Part shown: piece after piece, positions 6,370-11,808 of the stretch
How the letters are laid out: every line of letters starts with the position of its first letter
Numbering within the stretch: position 1 is the stretch's first letter
DNA from: JAGOTP01 sp964359565
GTDB taxonomy: Bacteria > Patescibacteriota > Patescibacteriia > 2-12-FULL-60-25
NCBI GenBank assembly: GCA_964359565.1
Contig: CAYHTN010000032.1
Coordinates: forward strand, 1 to 15,340
Direction: 5' to 3'
DNA: 15,340 nt
The notes under the pieces: generated by a model
Told to the model about the DNA's origin: nothing
Seen by the model: the letters and a program-made list of their open reading frames with translations, nothing else
Database searches by the model: none
Translations under genes and position numbers: made by a program

Positions 6370-7056
6370 ATGTGCCGTTTTCTCTTGGCTCGTTTTCATG
6401 AACCCATCCAACCGGAAGGGCTCTTAAAGGCTTTTTCGGATATGTCTGAGAAGAGCAAGGCGCTAGACGGTGACTGGCAAGGAGATGGGTATGGGATCGC
6501 CTGGATCGACCCTGTTCTGGGTTGGGAAAGGCGAACGTCGCTCGCGCCGGTTTGGCAAGAAACCGATCATTTTAAAGATGTTCCTGCCACCCGTACGCTT
6601 GTCGCTCATGCACGTGCCGCCTCATTTGCGCATCATAAGGGCGTGATTGAGTTCAATCAGCCTTATTTGTTCGATCGGTACGCGTTTGTGTTTAACGGAT
6701 TACTAAAAGGAGTATCCCTTCCGAATATCCCTGGCCGTATTGGCGCAGAAAAGATTTGTTATCTGGTTCAGCAAGAGCTCAAAGAGCACTCCCCTCAAGA
6801 TGCGCTCGAGCGCGTACGCGTGCTTTTGCATCGTCATTGTCGTGAGATCGTGGCTCTGAATCTCGGTCTCGCGACCGCGGAAGGAATCTACTCGCTCAAT
6901 CATTTTTCTTGTCATCCTGAGTATTATGCCTTGCATCGTTGGAACGACGATCAAACCCATATTATTTGTTCTGAGCCTCTCAAATTAGAACAAGAAATCA
7001 CCTTTGCCCCAATCGGTGTACTTCAATCATACCCCCCTCTTGACCAATTCGCGTAA
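6370..7056 (+). CDS. Class II glutamine-amidotransferase-like Ntn hydrolase; candidate release enzyme for LysW-bound amino acid
   Basis: 228 residues, starting at the ATG at 6370 because this puts Cys at position 2. In class II amidotransferases Met is removed and Cys becomes the N-terminal nucleophile. A longer upstream extension would bury it and overlap lysJ. Family landmarks are MCRFLL (1-6), GDGYGIAW (38-45), VAHARAAS (78-85) with Arg82 at the position that binds the substrate alpha-carboxylate, FNQPYLF (95-101), and FNG (108-110) with Asn109-Gly110 as oxyanion hole. The motif that normally reads TDxE, whose Asp binds the alpha-amino group of free glutamine, reads IGAE here (124-127), so the Asp is Gly125. 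There is no second (synthase) domain. The nearest known relatives are YafJ/GATase_4-type proteins. The gene begins one base after lysJ, so a role in the LysW pathway is likely. I infer hydrolysis of the LysW gamma-glutamyl bond. Alternatives are a free glutaminase or an unrelated gamma-glutamyl hydrolase. Confidence 0.85.
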   Translation: MCRFLLARFHEPIQPEGLLKAFSDMSEKSKALDGDWQGDGYGIAWIDPVLGWERRTSLAPVWQETDHFKDVPATRTLVAHARAASFAHHKGVIEFNQPYLFDRYAFVFNGLLKGVSLPNIPGRIGAEKICYLVQQELKEHSPQDALERVRVLLHRHCREIVALNLGLATAEGIYSLNHFSCHPEYYALHRWNDDQTHIICSEPLKLEQEITFAPIGVLQSYPPLDQFA

Positions 7057-7069
7057 ATATTTATATACT
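7040..7069 (+). promoter_or_regulatory. Possible promoter at the 3' end of the amidotransferase gene
   Basis: TTGACC (7040-7045), an 18-base spacer, TATACT (7064-7069). The start point would be near 7076. The next gene (7253) has its own promoter, so this one would give a roughly 180-base leader or a short noncoding RNA. No ORF lies between 7076 and 7252. Confidence 0.4.
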
Positions 7070-7083
7070 CATCCGGCGATCAA

Positions 7084-7108
7084 CAGAGTAACATTTTGTT
7101 ATTTTCTG
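7084..7108 (+). terminator. Weak AT-rich hairpin after the lys operon
   Basis: CAGA-GTAACA (7084-7093), loop TTT, TGTTAT-TT-TCTG (7097-7108). A TT bulge and one G.U pair weaken it, and there is no clean T-run after it. It is the best candidate for the operon end, but a poor one. Confidence 0.25.
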
Positions 7109-7185
7109 GAGTACACCCGTTCTTCTTACTTTAACAGAGGCCTGGCTTTTCTAGGGTGATTTCTTGAGTCTGCTTTTGGGGGGTC

Positions 7186-7214
7186 TTGAAATCTCCTCTG
7201 TCTTCCTCTAGACT
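7186..7214 (+). promoter_or_regulatory. Promoter of the XRE regulator gene
   Basis: TTGAAA (7186-7191), exactly 17 bases, TAGACT (7209-7214). The start point would be near 7221, leaving about 31 bases of leader. Two small inverted pairs overlap it: GATTTC (7158-7163) / GAAATC (7188-7193), and ACAGAGG (7134-7140) / CCTCTGT (7195-7201). These are possible self-regulation sites but unproven. Confidence 0.6.
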
Positions 7215-7252
7215 GGTAACTCCACGACCTGATTCCTTTACGCCTTTCTCGT

Positions 7253-7474
7253 ATGAAAAAGAAATACAATCTCGCCAAGCTCGCTTCGATCATTAGAAAG
7301 CTTCGTGTCGCGCAAGACATGTCTCGTGATGAACTCGCTCGCGAAGCGAAGGTAAACTACAACACCGTCATCAAGCTTGAATCCGGTGCGAATAAGAATC
7401 CAACGATCAAAACCTTGATTGGCTTGGCCCAGGTCTTTAATATTAGCGTCGAAGACTTGATCAGCGGTTCTTAA
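7253..7474 (+). CDS. Small XRE/Cro-type helix-turn-helix regulator
   Basis: 73 residues that are almost entirely one HTH_3 (Cro/CI-type) domain. The pattern runs LASIIRKLRVAQDMSRDELA (10-29), AREAKVNYNTVIKLESG (29-45, second and recognition helices; the KLESG end is the classic IxxxExG turn), then PTIKTLIGLAQVFNISVEDLI (50-70). It would bind DNA as a dimer. There is no extra ligand or dimerisation domain, and the basic MKKKYN start may touch DNA. It is a single-gene unit with its own promoter and terminator, so its target is not shown by an operon; it may control its own promoter or a neighbour. No Shine-Dalgarno is seen before the ATG. The fold is certain; the target is unknown. Confidence 0.9.
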   Translation: MKKKYNLAKLASIIRKLRVAQDMSRDELAREAKVNYNTVIKLESGANKNPTIKTLIGLAQVFNISVEDLISGS

Positions 7475-7490
7475 AAAATACAACGTTCCA

Positions 7491-7538
7491 AAGATCCCTC
7501 CCCTCTTGCATCTTTCCTGTGTAAGAGGGATCTTTTTA
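7491..7538 (+). terminator. Intrinsic terminator of the XRE gene, with two alternative 5' arms
   Basis: Perfect 10-bp stem AAGATCCCTC (7491-7500) / GAGGGATCTT (7525-7534), followed by TTTAAT. A second arm, CCCTCTT (7501-7507), can pair instead with AAGAGGG (7523-7529), so two stems compete for the same 3' arm. Confidence 0.8.
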
Positions 7539-7561
7539 ATAGGGGGGCTCTATTCAAGGTG

Positions 7562-7584
7562 CTTTCCCCTCGTTCAGGGGGAAG
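7562..7584 (+). other. Short GC-rich hairpin between the XRE and bcp genes
   Basis: CTTTCCCC (7562-7569) pairs with GGGGGAAG (7577-7584), with one G.U pair and a 7-base loop. It is not followed by a T-run. It lies upstream of the bcp -10 box; its role is unknown. Confidence 0.35.
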
Positions 7585-7629
7585 TCGGAGGCGGTGAGGA
7601 CAATAGTTTCCTCTTTGAGATTCTCTTGT

Positions 7630-7635
7630 TATGAT
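7630..7635 (+). promoter_or_regulatory. -10 box of bcp (leaderless start)
   Basis: TATGAT at 7630-7635 ends 8 bases before the bcp ATG (7644), the same spacing as at lysW. No good -35 is seen at the right distance. A leaderless transcript is likely. Confidence 0.45.
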
Positions 7636-7643
7636 CTTCCTAT

Positions 7644-8114
7644 ATGAAACTCGCCGTAGGAAACAAGGCTCCTGACTTTGCAGTTCTCGATCAAAATGAC
7701 AAGAAGCAGTCGTTAAAACAGTACAAAGGAAAGTGGGTCCTTCTGTATTTTTATCCAAAAGATGATACACCAGTATGTACCAAAGAAGCCTGTTCCTTTC
7801 GTGATCATTTTCCAAAATTTAAGAAGTTGGATGCGGTGGTGCTTGGTGTCAGCGTGGATCCCATAGCTAAACATGTGAAGTTCATCGAGAAAAATCAATT
7901 GCCGTTTACGTTGCTTGCGGACGTTGATAAAGAACTTGTGAATGCCTATGACGTTTGGGGAAAGAAGAAATTTATGGGTCGCGAGTACATGGGCACGTTT
8001 CGCATGAGTTTTTTGATCGATCCTCAAGGAAAGATCGCGAAGATTTACGAAGAGGTAAAACCAGAGCAGCACGCCGAAGCCGTGTTAGCGGATCTCAAGG
8101 CGTTCACGAAATAG
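7644..8114 (+). CDS. bcp: Thiol peroxidase, Bcp/PrxQ-type peroxiredoxin
   Basis: Reduces hydrogen peroxide and organic peroxides with electrons from thioredoxin. The 156 residues form one AhpC/TSA domain of normal length. The active site FYPKDDTPVCTKEAC has peroxidatic Cys45 with Pro43 and Thr42 placed as in the family. Cys50, five residues on, is the resolving cysteine typical of the atypical two-Cys Bcp/PrxQ group, which forms an intramolecular disulfide. Arg120 in GTFRMSFLID is the conserved active-site arginine. There is no signal peptide, so it is cytosolic. It is a single-gene unit: a -10 box 8 bases upstream and a strong terminator 16 bases after the stop. Confidence 0.95.
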   Translation: MKLAVGNKAPDFAVLDQNDKKQSLKQYKGKWVLLYFYPKDDTPVCTKEACSFRDHFPKFKKLDAVVLGVSVDPIAKHVKFIEKNQLPFTLLADVDKELVNAYDVWGKKKFMGREYMGTFRMSFLIDPQGKIAKIYEEVKPEQHAEAVLADLKAFTK

Positions 8115-8130
8115 GGTGATTATTGCAAAA

Positions 8131-8165
8131 AGAGAGCTTTTTTCTCAGGCTCTCTCTGTATTTTT
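8131..8165 (+). terminator. Intrinsic terminator of bcp
   Basis: AGAGAGC (8131-8137) pairs with GCTCTCT (8149-8155). The outer GCAAAAA (8125-8131) and TTTTTGC (8161-8167) can extend the structure. A TATTTTT tract follows the core stem. Confidence 0.75.
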
Positions 8166-8198
8166 GCCTTTATGAAGCTAAAATCTTGTGATGAGGTA

Positions 8199-8227
8199 TG
8201 GACAGATTCGTAAAAATAATATATACT
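8199..8227 (+). promoter_or_regulatory. Promoter of the DEAD-box helicase gene
   Basis: TGGACA (8199-8204), 17 bases, TATACT (8222-8227). The start point would be near 8234, leaving a leader of about 107 bases, long compared with other genes in the window. A CTCTC-TTTTTT-GAGAG hairpin (8255-8270) lies early in the leader. Confidence 0.6.
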
Positions 8228-8298
8228 TGAGCCCTTCATTCATCTAAACCTGTTCTCTCTTTTTTGAGAGCAGATTTGGACTCGAGCCTTTCGGTGTC

Positions 8299-8335
8299 AT
8301 GTGGAAATGACTCAATCGGAATCGGGTCACCACAT
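8299..8335 (+). promoter_or_regulatory. Leader hairpin next to the helicase start codon
   Basis: ATGTGG (8299-8304) pairs with CCACAT (8330-8335), and TGAC (8308-8311) with GTCA (8326-8329). There is a 3-base bulge (AAA), and the loop contains ATCGGAATCGG. It ends 5 bases before the ATG at 8341, so it covers the region where a ribosome would land. No separate Shine-Dalgarno is seen. It may control translation, for example by temperature. Confidence 0.5.
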
Positions 8336-8340
8336 ACAAT

Positions 8341-9675
8341 ATGACACCACAACAAACGGATGCTCCGAACGGCTTCTATGGCCTCGGCATTGCACCCAAA
8401 CTCTTAGACGTGCTTGAGAAGCTCAAATTCACCACGCCAACGCCGATTCAATCTCAGTCCATCCCGGTCGCCCTTGAGGGCAAGGATGTGATGGGAATTG
8501 CACAAACCGGAACGGGGAAGACACTCGCGTTCGGTATCCCCATGATTCAGCGCCTCGCCCAAACGCGTGGTCGCGGTCTTATCGTCTTACCGACACGTGA
8601 ACTCGCGCTTCAAGTTCAAGAATCGCTCCAGCGCATTGGCCAGCAGATCGGACTAAAAACCGTTGTTCTGATTGGTGGGATGCCTATTGATCGTCAGATT
8701 CGTGAACTTCGAGCCAATCCACATATTTTTATTGGAACGCCTGGACGTATTAACGATCACCTCGATCAAAAAGTACTCAAGCTCCATGATGTAAACGTGA
8801 TAGTGCTCGACGAAGCCGATCGTATGCTTGATATGGGCTTTGCTCCGCAAATCCAGCGCATCATGCAGCATGTTCCGGCCGAACGCCAAACGATGTTGTT
8901 TTCGGCAACCATGCCACAAGAAATTGTCCGCCTTGCCAATTCCTACATGAAGCTTCCGATCCGCGTCGAAATCGCGCGCGCCGGTACCGCTTCTGATCGC
9001 GTGACACAAGAACTCTTCTTTGTTCGCAAAGAAGACAAGACTCGGTTACTTGAAAAACTCTTGGCAGAATATAAAGGCACAGTGCTGGTTTTCTCTCGCA
9101 CCAAGCATGGCGCAAAGCGCATTGCGCTTGCCATTCGTGGGATAGGACATACCTCTGCAGAATTGCATTCCAATCGCACCCTGGCTCAACGTAAGGCAGC
9201 CCTGGATGGCTTTAAGATCGGTCGTATTCGCGTGCTTGTCGCGACCGATATCGCCGCTCGCGGCATCGACGTGCAGGGGATTGAGCTGGTCTTAAACTTC
9301 GATCTGCCTGACCAAGCCGAAGACTACGTTCATCGCATCGGTCGTACCGGACGCGCCTCTCATCGTGGTCATGCAATTTCTTTCGCGACCCCTGATCAGC
9401 GCTATGAGGTAAAAGATATTGAACGTCTCTTACGCATGAATCTTCCGGTCACGCAGGCGACAGAATTGCCTCCAGCTCGTGCGTTACCTCGGGTAGAATT
9501 TGAACCAGAACGCGGTCCACGTTCATTTGAACGAAGACCGTCCTACGGAGCTCGCTCTCCAAGACCAGCATCCGGTGGCTCTTCGCAACGACGCCAAGGT
9601 TCTCACGGTGCTCGTGGTTCGAATAGCACTTCACGCACGTCTGCCCCCCGTCGTTCTCCGCGCGTGAGTTGGTAG
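8341..9675 (+). CDS. DEAD-box ATP-dependent RNA helicase
   Basis: Unwinds short RNA duplexes with ATP; bacterial relatives (RhlE, CsdA, DeaD) act in ribosome assembly, RNA decay and cold adaptation. It has 444 residues. Q motif PTPIQ with Gln37, motif I AQTGTGK (54-60), Ia PTRELA (84-89), Ib TPGR (133-136), II DEAD (157-160), III SAT (188-190), then the second RecA-like domain with ATDIAARGID (301-310) and HRIGRTGR (331-338). The core ends near residue 365. Residues 388-444 are a disordered tail rich in Arg, Ser and Gly, of the kind that binds RNA non-specifically. Architecture is RhlE-like, since there is no DbpA or CsdA RNA-binding domain. It has its own promoter, a long structured leader and a terminator. 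Confidence 0.95.
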   Translation: MTPQQTDAPNGFYGLGIAPKLLDVLEKLKFTTPTPIQSQSIPVALEGKDVMGIAQTGTGKTLAFGIPMIQRLAQTRGRGLIVLPTRELALQVQESLQRIGQQIGLKTVVLIGGMPIDRQIRELRANPHIFIGTPGRINDHLDQKVLKLHDVNVIVLDEADRMLDMGFAPQIQRIMQHVPAERQTMLFSATMPQEIVRLANSYMKLPIRVEIARAGTASDRVTQELFFVRKEDKTRLLEKLLAEYKGTVLVFSRTKHGAKRIALAIRGIGHTSAELHSNRTLAQRKAALDGFKIGRIRVLVATDIAARGIDVQGIELVLNFDLPDQAEDYVHRIGRTGRASHRGHAISFATPDQRYEVKDIERLLRMNLPVTQATELPPARALPRVEFEPERGPRSFERRPSYGARSPRPASGGSSQRRQGSHGARGSNSTSRTSAPRRSPRVSW

Positions 9676-9702
9676 ATCGTTTGTCATCAATAAACAGAAT
9701 AT

Positions 9703-9735
9703 GACCTCCAATAGATGCCAAGGAGGTCTTCTTTT
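9703..9735 (+). terminator. Intrinsic terminator of the helicase gene
   Basis: Perfect 7-bp stem GACCTCC (9703-9709) / GGAGGTC (9722-9728), followed by TTCTTTTC. Confidence 0.75.
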
Positions 9736-9740
9736 CAGGT

Positions 9741-9769
9741 TTGACAATCCTGTCAGAATTGCGTACGGT
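9741..9769 (+). promoter_or_regulatory. Promoter and possible operator of the ABC transporter gene
   Basis: A consensus TTGACA (9741-9746), 17 bases, then a poor -10, TACGGT (9764-9769). The -35 lies inside an inverted repeat TGACA-ATCC-TGTCA (9742-9755), a possible repressor or activator site. A weak -10 with an operator-like repeat suggests regulated rather than constant expression. Confidence 0.45.
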
Positions 9770-9800
9770 TTTTCATTCAGTCGATGTGGGTGGATGTGAG

Positions 9801-9842
9801 GCTCCTTCTCCATTTATAAGGAATAATAAAGAGAGAAGGAGC
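9801..9842 (+). promoter_or_regulatory. Perfect 10-bp hairpin in the ABC transporter leader
   Basis: GCTCCTTCTC (9801-9810) pairs exactly with GAGAAGGAGC (9833-9842) around a 22-base AT-rich loop. There is no T-run after it on the plus strand. It lies about 50 bases before the start codon. The 5' arm is pyrimidine-rich, so the 3' arm (GAGAAGGAG) resembles a Shine-Dalgarno sequence held in a stem, but no start codon lies at the right distance. Confidence 0.5.
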
Positions 9843-9892
9843 AACACATCAAAAACTCACAATGCTGAAAAGCACGTTCGAAAGGGGTCGTG

Positions 9893-11716
9893 ATGGTCGA
9901 GCCAGAACAAGAGCAAAAAGCGGAAGGAGGGGCGGCACAGTTTCTGAGGGCCTATTGGACCCTCACGAAGCTGTACCACGGTCGTATGCTTGCCGTTGCA
10001 AGCATCATTACCGTCATGCAAGTTCTCGCGATCTTCGAGCCTGGGATCATCACCTCGATGATCCAGGATGCCATTCGAGGAGGCGCGCACGCGAAGCAAT
10101 CGATCGGCATCAAGCTTGCTCTCATCGTCCTCGTCGTGATCCTCAAGTCGGGGATTCAGTGGGCGAAGTCGAGGGTTGAGCGCCGTATCGCCATCGATCT
10201 GGAGCATCGACTCGCGATCCGTTTTCTGGAGCAGCTGCTTCACCTCGGCGGGGTCTTTCACGAGACGCACAATGTGGGAGAGTTGCAAGGGACGATCGGT
10301 CGAGGTGTCGCAAAGGTGACCGAGATCACCTTTCTTCTGTCTAAGGACCTCGTGCCACTCATCGGGATGTTCGTGGTGACCGTCATCACGGTGACCTGGT
10401 ATTCCTGGGTCTCGACGATCGTCATTGTCGTAATCTGCACACTCTTCATCGCCCTGACGCTCCTCACGCGCGCGCACAAGATGAAGGATCGACTGGCGCG
10501 GCACAATCTCAAGCGCAAGGTCGACCGATTGTTCGGAAACATCGTGAGCTGCGTGCGCACGGTCTGGATCTTCGGCCAGGAAGAGCGAGAAATCGCTCGA
10601 CTCGGTGAGCTCCAAGACCGTATCAAGCTCATGATCGATCGCGAGATGAGTTTCTACGACAAGACAGACGTCTGGCGTAACACTCTCATCGACCTCGGCC
10701 GCGTCGGGGTTGTAGCGGTCTGTCTCGTACAGGCCTTCTACGATCAAGCGATGTTGACCAACCTCTTCTTGGTGTATGTCCTTGCGGATCGGCTCTTCCG
10801 CATGTGCTACAACGTGGGCAACATCTTCGACCGGTACGTGGAAGCGATTAACCCGGTTGAAGAAATGATGAAGGTACTTGCGGCCAAAAGCGCGATCGTG
10901 GGAGCGGAACATCCGGTTCCGGTGCCGGAGGTCGGGAATGGAATCGTCTACCGAGACGGCTGCTACGCTTACCCTCTCCGGGCGGACTACCTTGCCCTGA
11001 ACCACATCAACCTCGCCATTGAGCCGGGTCGTACCACCGCGCTCGTCGGGGGTTCAGGAAGCGGCAAGACCACGGCGACCAAGGTTCTCGTGCGCTTCAT
11101 TCAGCTCGATCAGGGCACTCTCCTCATTAACGGGGTGGATGTCCGTAACATCGCGATCAAAGTGTTGCGACGGCTGATTGGGGTGGTGTCCCAGGATGTC
11201 GAGATCTTCGACATGTCTATCGCGGACAATATCGCCTACGGCAAGCCGGAAGCGACCCGTGCCCAGATCATCGCGGCGGCCAAACTCGCGAACATCCACG
11301 ATAAGATCATGACCTTCGCTGGTGGTTACGACGCATTGGTAGGCCATGATGGTCAGCAACTGTCCGGCGGCGAACGCCAACGGATCGCGATCGCGCGCGT
11401 CCTGCTCGTCGATCCCGAGGTCATCGTGTTTGACGAGGCCACGGCCTTCGTCGACGCCGAAAGCGATCTCGCCATCCACGAGGCGGTCGAACTGCTCGCG
11501 AAAAGGCGGAAAACGATCGTGAAGATCGCGCACCGTCTTGGCACGGTGCGTAACGCCGACAAGATCTACTTCCTCGAGCACGGAAGTGTGATCGAGTCCG
11601 GCACCCATGACGAGCTCGTCAAGCGTCGGGGCCGCTACTTCGCCCTCTGGACCGCCCATGAGCGTGGGAGTCACGGTCAATCTGCCCGCACTACCGGCGG
11701 CGCAGGCTCAAACTAG
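9893..11716 (+). CDS. ABC exporter half-transporter (fused membrane and ATPase domains)
   Basis: A 607-residue fused type I exporter subunit that should work as a dimer in the cytoplasmic membrane; the cargo is unknown. The membrane domain spans about 25-320, with hydrophobic segments near 33-58, 73-90, 145-170, 173-193 and 270-300. The ATPase domain (about 350-590) has Walker A GGSGSGKTT (386-394), Q-loop Gln434, signature LSGGE (490-494), Walker B VIVFDEAT (510-517) with catalytic Glu515, and the switch histidine 547. All catalytic residues are present, so one homodimer could be active. I chose ATG 9893 over GTG 9890: AAAGGGG ends 5 bases before it, one of the few Shine-Dalgarno-like sites in the window. 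GC is clearly higher than in neighbours, with C or G favoured at third positions, so recent acquisition is possible. It has its own promoter and terminator. Confidence 0.92.
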   Translation: MVEPEQEQKAEGGAAQFLRAYWTLTKLYHGRMLAVASIITVMQVLAIFEPGIITSMIQDAIRGGAHAKQSIGIKLALIVLVVILKSGIQWAKSRVERRIAIDLEHRLAIRFLEQLLHLGGVFHETHNVGELQGTIGRGVAKVTEITFLLSKDLVPLIGMFVVTVITVTWYSWVSTIVIVVICTLFIALTLLTRAHKMKDRLARHNLKRKVDRLFGNIVSCVRTVWIFGQEEREIARLGELQDRIKLMIDREMSFYDKTDVWRNTLIDLGRVGVVAVCLVQAFYDQAMLTNLFLVYVLADRLFRMCYNVGNIFDRYVEAINPVEEMMKVLAAKSAIVGAEHPVPVPEVGNGIVYRDGCYAYPLRADYLALNHINLAIEPGRTTALVGGSGSGKTTATKVLVRFIQLDQGTLLINGVDVRNIAIKVLRRLIGVVSQDVEIFDMSIADNIAYGKPEATRAQIIAAAKLANIHDKIMTFAGGYDALVGHDGQQLSGGERQRIAIARVLLVDPEVIVFDEATAFVDAESDLAIHEAVELLAKRRKTIVKIAHRLGTVRNADKIYFLEHGSVIESGTHDELVKRRGRYFALWTAHERGSHGQSARTTGGAGSN

Positions 11717-11761
11717 TCCCTCTTCCCTCGTTTCCAACACTGGATGCGAGGGACTCTTTTT
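11715..11761 (+). terminator. Intrinsic terminator of the ABC transporter gene, overlapping its stop codon
   Basis: AGTCCCTC (11715-11722) pairs with GAGGGACT (11748-11755), followed by CTTTTT. The stem begins inside the TAG stop (11714-11716). A second arm CCCTCG (11725-11730) can pair instead with CGAGGG (11747-11752), the same two-arm design as the XRE terminator. Confidence 0.75.
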
Positions 11762-11791
11762 ATCCTCACATCGGGTAATCGGTATTTTTGC

Positions 11792-11797
11792 TATACT
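11792..11797 (+). promoter_or_regulatory. -10 box of the PP2C gene
   Basis: TATACT at 11792-11797, 11 bases before the ATG at 11809, so the leader is about 4-5 bases. No strong -35 is seen. Because the box lies here, the in-frame TTG at 11788 is upstream of transcription and is not the start. Confidence 0.5.
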
Positions 11798-11808
11798 TCC
11801 ATTATCTT

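Noticed and set aside
9857..11005. 382-codon open frame on the minus strand
   Set aside because: It is antisense to the ABC transporter membrane domain and rich in Asp, His, Glu and Arg, as expected from reading a GC3-biased gene backwards. It has no recognisable motif.
11054..11680. 208-codon open frame on the minus strand
   Set aside because: Antisense to the ABC ATPase domain in the same mirrored phase; no family features.
11788..11808. TTG start for the PP2C gene
   Set aside because: The -10 box TATACT lies at 11792-11797, so this codon would not be transcribed; the ATG at 11809 is the natural start.
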